NCBI GenBank assembly: GCA_964417785.1
Contig: CAYQJO010000126.1
Location: 1-12,044 of the forward strand
Source: DAOTUL01 sp034437435
Lineage (GTDB): Bacteria; Chloroflexota; Anaerolineae; Aggregatilineales; Phototrophicaceae
DNA length: 12,044 bases
Direction: 5' to 3'
The position numbers and the translations under genes are program-made. Positions 1 to 5,710 of the stretch are shown piece after piece. Positions within the stretch are counted from its first letter, which is position 1. Each line of letters opens with the position of its first letter. The notes under the pieces were generated by a model. It saw only the letters and a list, made by a program, of their open reading frames with translations, was not told the DNA's origin and ran no database searches.

Positions 1-16
1 TAGTGGAGTCGCACAT

Positions 17-137
17 GGGGATGACACAGTTTCGACTCGGTGTGCTGCCCGGCGAGTAGCGAGAAGGCGCATTGCACGACGTGAAATCCGGGCGCGAAGG
101 CCCATCGAGGACTGCGGTGCAACTCCGCACATCTCCA
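17..137 (+). ncRNA. tmRNA-like RNA with tRNA-like domain and P2 helix but no mRNA-like domain
   Basis: The ends fold as the tRNA-like domain of tmRNA. The acceptor stem pairs GGGGATG (17-23) with CATCTCC (130-136); its third pair is G19-U134, the alanyl-tRNA synthetase identity element, and A137 is the discriminator. Positions 24-36 resemble the tmRNA D-loop (GTTTCGAC ending). GGAC (109-112) precedes a 5-bp T stem (113-117/125-129) with loop TGCAACT. A P2-like helix pairs 36-42 with 103-109, 44-46 with 99-101 and 47-52 with 88-93. CCA is not encoded (ACTT follows the stem). A terminator starts 7 nt downstream. A normal tmRNA inserts a tag reading frame and pseudoknots inside P2, for about 350 nt in all; here only about 35 nt (53-87) remain, with no Ala-Leu-Ala-Ala-like tag. 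It could be a functional minimal relative, a decayed ssrA copy, or an assembly deletion. The tmRNA homology is well supported by structure; the function is unknown. Confidence 0.8.
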
Positions 138-143
138 CTTCAT

Positions 144-168
144 CGGGACGCAGCCGCGTCCCGTTTTT
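144..168 (+). terminator. Intrinsic terminator of the tmRNA-like gene
   Basis: A perfect 8-bp GC-rich stem (CGGGACGC, 144-151, with GCGTCCCG, 156-163) has a 4-nt loop and is followed directly by five T (164-168). It begins 7 nt after the acceptor stem of the RNA gene on the same strand. The opposite strand has no T-run after the hairpin, so it acts on the plus strand only. Confidence 0.9.
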
Positions 169-181
169 CGTCTATGGTCCG

Positions 182-457
182 TTACAGGAAGAAATCGCGC
201 AGCACATCGCGTATTTCATCCAGCAGTGTTTCCCAGGCTACGTCGGACTGCCGGGTGATAATCAGCGTGTCTTCGTCGATGGTCAATGCCGCGATGCCGT
301 CGACCGCATGGAAAAGCGTCTGTGCGATGGCCGATCCTGCACTCCCGGCTGACGAATCGGCATAAACCTCGTATCCGCCCAACGTTTGATTGGTCACCAT
401 CTCACGCACGTCGGGGTCGTCGGTCATCTCGACCTCATACGTGAAATACTCAGACAT
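182..457 (-). CDS. NifU/Nfu N-terminal-like domain protein (91 aa)
   Basis: A small acidic protein starting MSEYFTYEVE. The pattern from residue 30 on (Ser/Gly-rich turn, then SAIAQTLF-x4-GI, hydrophobic strand, LIITR, then a helix beginning WETLLDEI) matches the N-terminal domain of Nfu/NifU-type Fe-S scaffold proteins (Nfu_N family). It lacks the C-terminal CxxC cluster-binding domain and contains no cysteine, so it cannot itself hold a cluster in the usual way. A longer frame is open upstream to 646, but that part lies antisense-like over the MOSC gene. The ATG at 457 overlaps the MOSC stop by 8 bp, which argues for this start and for translational coupling. The family call is from pattern only. 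The role (Fe-S or sulfur handling together with MOSC) is inference. Confidence 0.7.
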   Translation of the reverse strand: MSEYFTYEVEMTDDPDVREMVTNQTLGGYEVYADSSAGSAGSAIAQTLFHAVDGIAALTIDEDTLIITRQSDVAWETLLDEIRDVLRDFFL

Positions 458-902
458 GGTGGACTGAATCACCAACCGCAATCGGCCCACCATCGACAAC
501 CCGCGCCATGATCCCCAGAAGGCCCTCGGTGCTGCCTTCCTCGACCTGTTGAATGTGGGCGAAGCGGTCGCAGCCTTCACGCGGGCCAACCACCTCGATG
601 ACCGCCACCGCACCCATCCGCAGCCGCGCCCCCGGCACCAGCGCATCGAAATCCAGCCCGCGCACGACCATCTGCTCCCCCATCGCGCCGGGTGTGGTCT
701 GGTAGCCGCTGCCCGCCAGCTTCTCCAGGGTCTCCGCTGCCATAATGTTCAACTGGCGCTTCGGATGGCCGCCTTTACGGTCACCCTCAATCCCATAGCC
801 CACCTTTAACGTCACCTGTTGCAGCGGGACACGGGCGTAATGGTCGGGCGGATCGACCCGCATATGCTGTGGTTTATAAGTGATGCTGGTAATCTGTGCC
901 AT
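450..902 (-). CDS. MOSC domain-containing protein (150 aa)
   Basis: A stand-alone MOSC domain, the fold shared with the C-terminus of molybdenum cofactor sulfurase and with YiiM-type proteins. It is proposed to carry sulfur or bind the cofactor through one conserved cysteine. Visible signatures are G-x-EGDRKGG (residues 37-45) followed by RQLNI (49-53), the GEQM segment (75-78), a GARLR strand (91-95), and PREGCDRF (108-114) with the single candidate cysteine Cys111. Length is normal for a minimal MOSC protein. The start is set by ATG at 902 with GAGGAAG (908-914) five bases upstream. The stop overlaps the start of the Nfu_N-like gene by 8 bp, so the two are probably one operon read from the divergent promoter at 931-959. 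The substrate is not determinable from sequence. Confidence 0.85.
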   Translation of the reverse strand: MAQITSITYKPQHMRVDPPDHYARVPLQQVTLKVGYGIEGDRKGGHPKRQLNIMAAETLEKLAGSGYQTTPGAMGEQMVVRGLDFDALVPGARLRMGAVAVIEVVGPREGCDRFAHIQQVEEGSTEGLLGIMARVVDGGPIAVGDSVHHV

Positions 903-930
903 ATTGACTTCCTCATTTCACATGATTCAG

Positions 931-959
931 GCTATAATCCGATTTACAGGCTGGCTCAA
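931..959 (-). promoter_or_regulatory. Candidate sigma-70 promoter for the MOSC operon
   Basis: On the minus strand TTGAGC (959-954) is separated by 17 nt from TATAGC (936-931). The expected start lies about 20 nt before the MOSC ATG at 902. Four of six bases match consensus in each box. Confidence 0.5.
933..938 (+). promoter_or_regulatory. Candidate -10 element for the plus-strand gene at 970
   Basis: A consensus TATAAT lies 31 nt before the ATG at 970. No convincing -35 box sits 16-18 nt upstream; TTGACT at 904-909 is 23 nt away, too far. The element overlaps the -10 box of the divergent promoter on the other strand. Confidence 0.4.
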
Positions 960-969
960 CGGAATCTGA

Positions 970-1389
970 ATGGTGCTGACCGCAGGTGATCTTATCTTAC
1001 CGGGTGAAATACTAATCGGCGACTACAATGTTGAAATCGCCCGTTGGCGGGATCGCCGCTGGTCGCCAACCATCCCGCCACTTTACGCTGTTTTGACTGA
1101 CCACCGGCTGATTCTTCAGCCACACTCACGCCGTAACCTGGAACCGGCCATCATCCCGATTAGCTACATCGAGAAGTTCACCAGCTTCCAGTCCGAATAC
1201 CGTCATGGCGTGGTGCTTTCGCTCATAACCGGCCACACCATCAGCCTGTTTATCCCCAACCATCATCGGGCCGAGATTCTGCGTAACATCAACACCTTGA
1301 TGATACCGGCCCAACAAGGGAAAAAACACAACTTCCGGCTCAATGTCGATGCCTTGCAGCGGTTGATCGACTACATCGCCGCGCTTTAA
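970..1389 (+). CDS. Hypothetical protein, possible bacterial PH-like domain (139 aa)
   Basis: I do not recognise a named family with certainty. The order of elements resembles a bacterial PH/GRAM-like beta-barrel: an N-terminal strand with LPGEILIGDYNVEI, then VLTDHRLIL (residues about 41-49), a proline-flanked IIPISYIEKF strand (61-70), a GVVLSLITGHTISLFI hairpin, and a C-terminal helix starting RAEILRNI. No signal peptide or membrane helix is visible, so it is probably cytoplasmic, perhaps peripherally membrane-associated. A weak GGA (961-963) precedes the ATG. Its TAA overlaps the TAA of the converging hydrolase gene (4 bp shared), leaving no room for a terminator between them. Function unknown. 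Confidence 0.65.
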   Translation: MVLTAGDLILPGEILIGDYNVEIARWRDRRWSPTIPPLYAVLTDHRLILQPHSRRNLEPAIIPISYIEKFTSFQSEYRHGVVLSLITGHTISLFIPNHHRAEILRNINTLMIPAQQGKKHNFRLNVDALQRLIDYIAAL

Positions 1390-2192
1390 CGTTTGATCTG
1401 TGGACGGTCCAGTTCACGCAGATAGTTCGTCACCTGCCAGTAGAAAACTTCGGCAACTTCGATATGGGGCAGATGGCGGCAGTCTGCGATAAGGGACAGT
1501 GTCGATGTAGGAATACGCTGCTGGATATGCTCACCGGCGACACGCGGTGTGATACTGTCCTCCTCACCCCATAGCAGCAGCACGGGTACAGGCGGCGTCT
1601 GTTTCTCCGGTACCGGCGATGTCGCCAGCATATGCATCAGACGCGACAGACCGGCACGTTCTGCCTGTATCTGATTGATTCGATCTTCTGTCAGCAAATC
1701 CTGATCCTGAAACAGGCTGCCCAACTCGGACTGCGACGTGGTCGAGCGTCCGATGGATCGGAATAGCTGGCGGCCAAGCCAGGGTATTTGCGCCAGAAAT
1801 CGCGCCAGACCGGGAATATTGGGGATGACGCCACCATTGACCAGCACCACAGCCCGCACATCCTCCGGATGGTTGGCCGCAAGCAAACGGGCAATCAATC
1901 CACCAAAGGAGTTGCCGATGATAACCACACTGGACAATTCCAACGTCTCCATCAACTGGTGCGTCCAATTTACCAGCACCATCAGGTCCATCTTCAACAG
2001 CGGATCGCTCTCGCCATAACCTGGCATATCGGGTGCCACACAGGTCCAGTCTTCCGCGAACAGAGGCAGCGTCTCTTGCCAGTGGAAAGCGGCATCACCG
2101 AATCCACCGTGCAGCAGAAGCAGCGGTGGCCCATCACCCTGGCGATAGTAGCGGACGCGCCGTCCTTGAATCTCAACAAATTCCGGCATCAT
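1386..2192 (-). CDS. Alpha/beta hydrolase (268 aa)
   Basis: An alpha/beta-hydrolase fold enzyme of the esterase/epoxide hydrolase/C-C hydrolase type. Visible landmarks: LLLLHGGFGD (residues 25-33) with the HGG oxyanion-hole motif; DMPGYGESDP (55-64); nucleophile elbow GNSFGG with Ser95; a lid region of about 120-195; LLLWGEEDSITP (205-216) with catalytic Asp212; and CRHLPHIE (238-245) with His240 the likely catalytic His. All triad residues are present and length is typical. GAGGA lies 8 nt upstream of the ATG at 2192; an adjacent in-frame ATG at 2189 is an alternative. The start overlaps the glutaredoxin-like gene by 20 bp, so it is the last gene of that operon. The substrate cannot be predicted. 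Confidence 0.9.
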   Translation of the reverse strand: MMPEFVEIQGRRVRYYRQGDGPPLLLLHGGFGDAAFHWQETLPLFAEDWTCVAPDMPGYGESDPLLKMDLMVLVNWTHQLMETLELSSVVIIGNSFGGLIARLLAANHPEDVRAVVLVNGGVIPNIPGLARFLAQIPWLGRQLFRSIGRSTTSQSELGSLFQDQDLLTEDRINQIQAERAGLSRLMHMLATSPVPEKQTPPVPVLLLWGEEDSITPRVAGEHIQQRIPTSTLSLIADCRHLPHIEVAEVFYWQVTNYLRELDRPQIKR

Positions 2193-2532
2193 TGAGCGGG
2201 TCCTCGTCTATAAACCCTTCCTGTACCAGCCAGCCAATTAGCTGCTGGACATTGGGTTCAGTTATCATCGTTCCCCGGTTAACCCCACGCGGACTGTGGC
2301 CCGGTGCCAGATCAGCCGGCAGCGCATATGGCAAATCCTCACCGGACTCCGCGACTACCAGCGTCGGCACCGCCAGAAAGCCGGTCCAATCCAGCACCCG
2401 TCGGTGGGCGGTCGCATCCTGGTCGATCATAACCTCACGGTAGGCCAGAGCATGTTCATCCAGCACCCGTCGGGCGAGTGTCACCATCGGGCAGCCGGTC
2501 GAGCGCGAGTACATTATCAGTTCTTTAGCCAT
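2173..2532 (-). CDS. Glutaredoxin-like protein with single-cysteine CPMV site (119 aa)
   Basis: A thioredoxin-fold protein of the glutaredoxin/NrdH type. The N-terminus runs beta strand ELIMYSRSTG into Cys14-Pro-Met-Val17, then a helix (TLARRVLDEH), strand YREVMID, helix, and the cis-proline motif VPTLVV (Pro56). The second cysteine of the usual CPxC site is replaced by Val17, so it could only work in a monothiol manner; the only other cysteine is the C-terminal residue 119. It is longer than the usual 75-90 aa, with an extra segment at about 65-95 (PRGVNRGT) before the C-terminal helix. It overlaps the amidase gene by 8 bp and the hydrolase gene by 20 bp and has no clear ribosome-binding site, so it is probably translated by coupling. 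It may be a reductase, an Fe-S handler or an unrelated thiol sensor. Confidence 0.8.
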   Translation of the reverse strand: MAKELIMYSRSTGCPMVTLARRVLDEHALAYREVMIDQDATAHRRVLDWTGFLAVPTLVVAESGEDLPYALPADLAPGHSPRGVNRGTMITEPNVQQLIGWLVQEGFIDEDPLNDAGIC

Positions 2533-3550
2533 TGGTCGGTGGTGTCAATGTCGGACGGGGTGTAGCTTCACTCAGAATCCCATCGTCGTTGGGTTCCAGG
2601 AAGCAGATAATGCCATCGATGATACCGCGTGCCACTATATCCGGGCGTTGTGTGAGCAACTCACGGTCATCTTTCATAAAACCAATCTCGATGATGGCTC
2701 CCGGCGTTGTGATGTCGATTTCACGGAAAACATGGTAATCCTCCATATCGCGAGTCAAGGTGTAGCGGCGTTCCAGGCCCGTCACCATGCCGTAATCTTC
2801 TGCCACACACTCCACCAACCGGGCGTCCTCACCGTTGGGCGGGCGGCTCTCATGCGCTCCCACCAGATAACCGGAGACAAACTCGCCGTAATCTTTGCAG
2901 GTGTTGGCATGGATGGAGACCAACGCCGCTGCTTTGTATTCGCTGATTTCGTCGTCGAATTCTTCCAGCAGATCGACCGTGTAGCCACGCTGGCGCAGTT
3001 CCAGCACGACAAGCTGAGCCACACCGAAATTCACCTCACTCTCGGTCAGGCCATCGTCACACACCGCACCAGGGTCGTTTTCCGGGCCGCGATGGCCGGA
3101 GACAATGCCTATGCGGCGCAGCCAGTTGGGTGTCGGGATATAGGTCGGTACCAGCGCAGCAGCCTGGGGTTGATCCTGTACCTGGCCCAGTTCCGCCCGC
3201 AGTTGATCATCAAACGAGTCGGGGCTGGTCCACCAACTGAGAATGGTGGCGATCAGCGCACCGGAGATCAGTACCACCAGCAGCGAACGGAACAGCCCGC
3301 CAATGACACCGACGGTGCGCTCACGGCGACGGACTTTGCGCTGCTCCACCCGCCGGATGCGTTCCGCTTGCAGTGCCGTTTCGTGCTGGCGTTCGTTTTC
3401 ATTGTTGTCATGGTCGCCATCGTCAACAACTGGCGCTTCGGGCGGTGCCATCGTCCCGACCTCTACCGGCTGCTGGCTGGCAGCAGCCTGCCGCATCATC
3501 TCCATGAAAACAACCGAAGCCGGGGTGTCGTCCCGTTTTGGGTCGGACAT
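2525..3550 (-). CDS. Membrane-anchored N-acetylmuramoyl-L-alanine amidase (amidase_3) (341 aa)
   Basis: A zinc amidase that cleaves the bond between MurNAc and the peptide stem of peptidoglycan. Numbering is from the ATG at 3550. There is a cytoplasmic Asp/Pro-rich tail (1-60), a strongly basic stretch (RRVEQRKVRRRER, about 66-78), one transmembrane helix (about 80-107), and a short linker. Then comes the catalytic domain, starting at GIVSGHRG (zinc His153), with LTESEVN (zinc Glu170), SIHANT (zinc His214) and EIGFM (catalytic Glu288). The tail ends in a Pro/Thr-rich segment. The basic stretch before the helix predicts that the enzyme domain lies outside. An in-frame ATG at 3568 is possible, but GAGGTGG (3557-3563) sits 6 nt before the ATG at 3550 and inside the longer frame. 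It is the first gene of an overlapping three-gene operon. Confidence 0.9.
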   Translation of the reverse strand: MSDPKRDDTPASVVFMEMMRQAAASQQPVEVGTMAPPEAPVVDDGDHDNNENERQHETALQAERIRRVEQRKVRRRERTVGVIGGLFRSLLVVLISGALIATILSWWTSPDSFDDQLRAELGQVQDQPQAAALVPTYIPTPNWLRRIGIVSGHRGPENDPGAVCDDGLTESEVNFGVAQLVVLELRQRGYTVDLLEEFDDEISEYKAAALVSIHANTCKDYGEFVSGYLVGAHESRPPNGEDARLVECVAEDYGMVTGLERRYTLTRDMEDYHVFREIDITTPGAIIEIGFMKDDRELLTQRPDIVARGIIDGIICFLEPNDDGILSEATPRPTLTPPTNG

Positions 3551-3556
3551 CGGTAT

Positions 3557-3563
3557 CCACCTC
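3557..3563 (-). promoter_or_regulatory. Ribosome-binding site that decides the amidase start
   Basis: GAGGTGG on the minus strand lies 6 nt upstream of the ATG at 3550. The alternative ATG at 3568 would place this site inside the coding region and has no comparable site of its own. Confidence 0.7.
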
Positions 3564-3580
3564 ATCACTCAAGTGGCCCT

Positions 3581-3610
3581 ATTGTATTGAAGAAATCGGT
3601 CTTACGCCAA
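3581..3610 (-). promoter_or_regulatory. Candidate sigma-70 promoter for the amidase operon
   Basis: On the minus strand TTGGCG (3610-3605) is separated by 18 nt from TACAAT (3586-3581). Transcription would start near 3574, about 24 nt before the chosen ATG at 3550. Confidence 0.55.
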
Positions 3611-3621
3611 CTGCGGGAATC

Positions 3622-3648
3622 TGGAATAATACATGATGGTATTAGGAG
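3622..3648 (+). promoter_or_regulatory. Candidate extended -10 promoter and RBS for the gene at 3655
   Basis: TGG followed by AATAAT (3622-3630) fits an extended -10 element. AGGAG (3644-3648) is a good ribosome-binding site 6 nt before the ATG at 3655. No strong -35 box is seen. The element lies back to back with the amidase promoter. Confidence 0.5.
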
Positions 3649-3654
3649 ATCTGT

Positions 3655-4740
3655 ATGAACCGGATTGCTGCTGTGGAAAACCATATCGTCGAAGCCAATG
3701 CGGATAGCTGGCGATTGTTGGAGATCAATGAGTTGGGGCGGGAAACCATCGTGGTCGAAACCAGTCCCGGTCAGGCACTGCGCTACCATGAGGACTTCGC
3801 GATGACACGGCGCTTGCCGACAACCGGCTCGCTTCCGGTCAGCTATATCCGGCAGATTGTTGTCGGTTGGTCGGCCCTCGATCAATCGTGGCAGCTTGGC
3901 CTGCTGTTGGTACCGGAGATTGCCGAACCGCGTGGCAGCCGTTGGTGCCAGATTGTCACCTGGCCCGATCCCGACCCTAACGCCTACGCTCCTGTCGCTG
4001 AAGATGCAGGCCGGTCCCTGGCACAACAACTGGGGGTCGAATTCCGGCTGGTTCCGCCACGCGAGCGCGAACTGCCGCTGCCCGATTTACCACGAGAAGT
4101 GGGCATCTGGCGGGTTGAACCCGTTTCCGAGGCACGCATTGATCTGGTCCGCTCGCCACAGTGGGCGCGGGGCAAGATTTTGCGCATCGCATGGTACGCC
4201 CTGCTAACGATTGTCTATGTGGTGCTGTCGGTCGCCACATTGAATACCGACCTGGCTCTGCCCAACTCCGGCACCATGCTGCCCAACCCGGAACTGCTGC
4301 CTTACCTGGGATTGGTGGTTGCCGCCGGACTGATCGTGGGCGTGCTATACATGATCTACGAACTTCTCACCTGCACCACCCACATCGTGGTCGATGGACA
4401 GCAAAAGCGTATTCTCGGTTTGCGCAGCGGATACGAAAAGTGGGGGAAAACCGGCGACGAGATCGATTCGATCTATGTATCGCAGGTTGTCCGCGACCGC
4501 CGCAACCGCCGGGTCATCAGTCATGGTGAGATCAACCTGCACACCCGTGACGGTGCATTCCACCGCCTGCTCCTGCAACCGGAGACTAACAGCGAATCGC
4601 TCCCCGCGGACGCTGTCAGTGGTGAAACCCTCTTCCCGCTGCGCCCGATCAACGGGGCCAGCACCCTGCAGAGCCTGGGCCTACACATCGCCAGGACATT
4701 GGGCAACGTCGCCTGCTGGTACGACCAGCGCACCCGTTAA
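3655..4740 (+). CDS. Hypothetical two-helix membrane protein (361 aa)
   Basis: I do not recognise a family. The N-terminal 170 residues are soluble, with a Trp- and Pro-rich segment (GSRWCQIVTWPDPDPNAY, about 94-111) and a PPREREL turn (134-140). Two hydrophobic helices follow (about 174-196 and 216-238), separated by a short Asn/Pro-rich loop. The C-terminal part (about 240-361) starts with THIVVDGQQKRILGL, a strand-turn-strand typical of PH-like or DUF domains that follow paired membrane helices, and includes a basic DRRNRR segment. With two helices, both soluble parts are on the same side, probably the cytoplasm. The start is supported by AGGAG at 3644-3648. It is separated from surE by 94 bp and may be transcribed separately. 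Confidence 0.75.
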   Translation: MNRIAAVENHIVEANADSWRLLEINELGRETIVVETSPGQALRYHEDFAMTRRLPTTGSLPVSYIRQIVVGWSALDQSWQLGLLLVPEIAEPRGSRWCQIVTWPDPDPNAYAPVAEDAGRSLAQQLGVEFRLVPPRERELPLPDLPREVGIWRVEPVSEARIDLVRSPQWARGKILRIAWYALLTIVYVVLSVATLNTDLALPNSGTMLPNPELLPYLGLVVAAGLIVGVLYMIYELLTCTTHIVVDGQQKRILGLRSGYEKWGKTGDEIDSIYVSQVVRDRRNRRVISHGEINLHTRDGAFHRLLLQPETNSESLPADAVSGETLFPLRPINGASTLQSLGLHIARTLGNVACWYDQRTR

Positions 4741-4834
4741 TGGTCGGAAAATCAAAACGCCGACAAGACTTAACCCACTATTAATCAACAGGGCGTACAA
4801 TCCGTAAACTTATGATTGTTATGGATATTGCAAG

Positions 4835-5668
4835 ATGTCTGACGAACGCCCACTCATTCTCTTCACCAACGATGATGGTATCCAATCACCTGGGCTATGG
4901 GCAGCGGTACGTGCTTTCGCTGATGCGGGTGATCTGCTGATTGTCGCCCCGCGTGAGCAGCAATCCGGCACCGGGCGCAGCCTTCCTGTACACAGCAAGG
5001 GCGTCATCTACCCAACCGAACCGCCCAACGGCGAACCCGGTACGGCGTATGCGGTTGACGGCACCCCCGCCCAGGCCGTCCAGCATGGAGTCATCGAAAT
5101 CGCGGATCGCCTGCCATCGCTGGTGGTCTCCGGTATCAATTACGGTGATAATCTGGGCAACGGTGTGACGATCTCCGGCACAGTCGGTGCGGCCCTGGAA
5201 GCCGCCAGTATGGGCATTCCAGCGTTGGCCGTCAGCCAGCAGACCCACCATGACCTGCACCTCACCTATTCGACTGAGGTCGATTTCACCGCAGCGGCCC
5301 ATTTCGCCCATTTTTTCGGCACCTGGCTGCTGAATAACCCGATCCACCCGGATGATGTGGACCTTCTCAAAATTGACGTGCCGCTGGGTGCGACACCCGA
5401 AAGTGAATGGGCGGTGACGCGCCTGAGCCGCCGCCGGGTTTACTGGCCGACGCGCCCGGAACGGGCGTCCTGGGCAGAAAACGGCAGACTTGGCTACAAA
5501 TACGACACCGATCCCTCCAAAGCGGAACCGACCTCTGATGTGCATGCGGTGTTGCACCGGGGTGTCATCTCGGTCACACCCATGAGTCTGGACATGACCT
5601 CGCGCACCGACCCCTTCCGCCTGCGCCAGTTGTTCACCGGCGAACGGCAGTACGGTCGGCAGGGATAG
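4835..5668 (+). CDS. surE: 5'/3'-nucleotidase SurE (277 aa)
   Basis: SurE family phosphatase that dephosphorylates nucleoside 5'- and 3'-monophosphates (and, in E. coli, short polyphosphate) using a divalent metal. The metal-binding set is complete: TNDDG with Asp13 and Asp14, EQQSGTG with Ser44, and SGINYGDNLG with Asn102. The family motif SGTVGAALEA follows at 114-123. Length is slightly above the usual 250-265 aa. A weak GGAT lies 8 nt before the ATG at 4835. It converges on thrS, and a hairpin lies between the two stops. The 94-bp gap upstream contains several AT-rich hexamers but no promoter I would defend. Linkage to the stationary-phase genes found next to surE in proteobacteria is absent. 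Confidence 0.95.
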   Translation: MSDERPLILFTNDDGIQSPGLWAAVRAFADAGDLLIVAPREQQSGTGRSLPVHSKGVIYPTEPPNGEPGTAYAVDGTPAQAVQHGVIEIADRLPSLVVSGINYGDNLGNGVTISGTVGAALEAASMGIPALAVSQQTHHDLHLTYSTEVDFTAAAHFAHFFGTWLLNNPIHPDDVDLLKIDVPLGATPESEWAVTRLSRRRVYWPTRPERASWAENGRLGYKYDTDPSKAEPTSDVHAVLHRGVISVTPMSLDMTSRTDPFRLRQLFTGERQYGRQG

Positions 5669-5676
5669 AAGGAAGG

Positions 5677-5702
5677 GGGGCGCAGCACATCCGCTGCACC
5701 CC
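5677..5702. terminator. Hairpin between convergent surE and thrS
   Basis: GGGGCGCAGC (5677-5686) pairs with GCTGCACCCC (5693-5702) with one C-A mismatch and a 6-nt loop. No T-run follows on the plus strand and only a loosely T-rich tract follows on the minus strand. It is therefore a possible shared but weak terminator, or an mRNA 3'-end stabiliser. Confidence 0.5.
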
Positions 5703-5710
5703 TGGGGTCT

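Noticed and set aside
58..84. A tiny open frame in the loop of the tmRNA-like RNA (reading S-E-K-A-H-C-T-T then TGA) as a minimal proteolysis tag
   Set aside because: It lacks the hydrophobic Ala-rich ending of known tags, has no surrounding pseudoknots, and is short enough to occur by chance.
17..137. An ordinary or intron-containing tRNA, or a permuted two-piece tmRNA
   Set aside because: No anticodon arm or tRNA-like D arm can be drawn. In permuted ssrA genes the 3' half precedes the 5' half, but here the order is 5' half first.
72..365. Open frame of 97 codons on the plus strand
   Set aside because: It runs through the RNA gene, its terminator and antisense to the Nfu_N-like gene, and has Arg/Ser-rich shadow composition.
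458..646. Upstream extension of the Nfu_N-like frame (63 more codons)
   Set aside because: The extension lies within the MOSC gene in another frame, is Arg/Trp-rich, and has no support; the ATG at 457 fits the overlap pattern of this genome.
2648..3658. Open frame of 336 codons opposite the amidase
   Set aside because: It is antisense to a gene with complete catalytic motifs and its own start signals; its composition is shadow-like.
4895..5557. Open frame of 220 codons opposite surE
   Set aside because: It is the mirror of surE with no motifs or ribosome-binding site.
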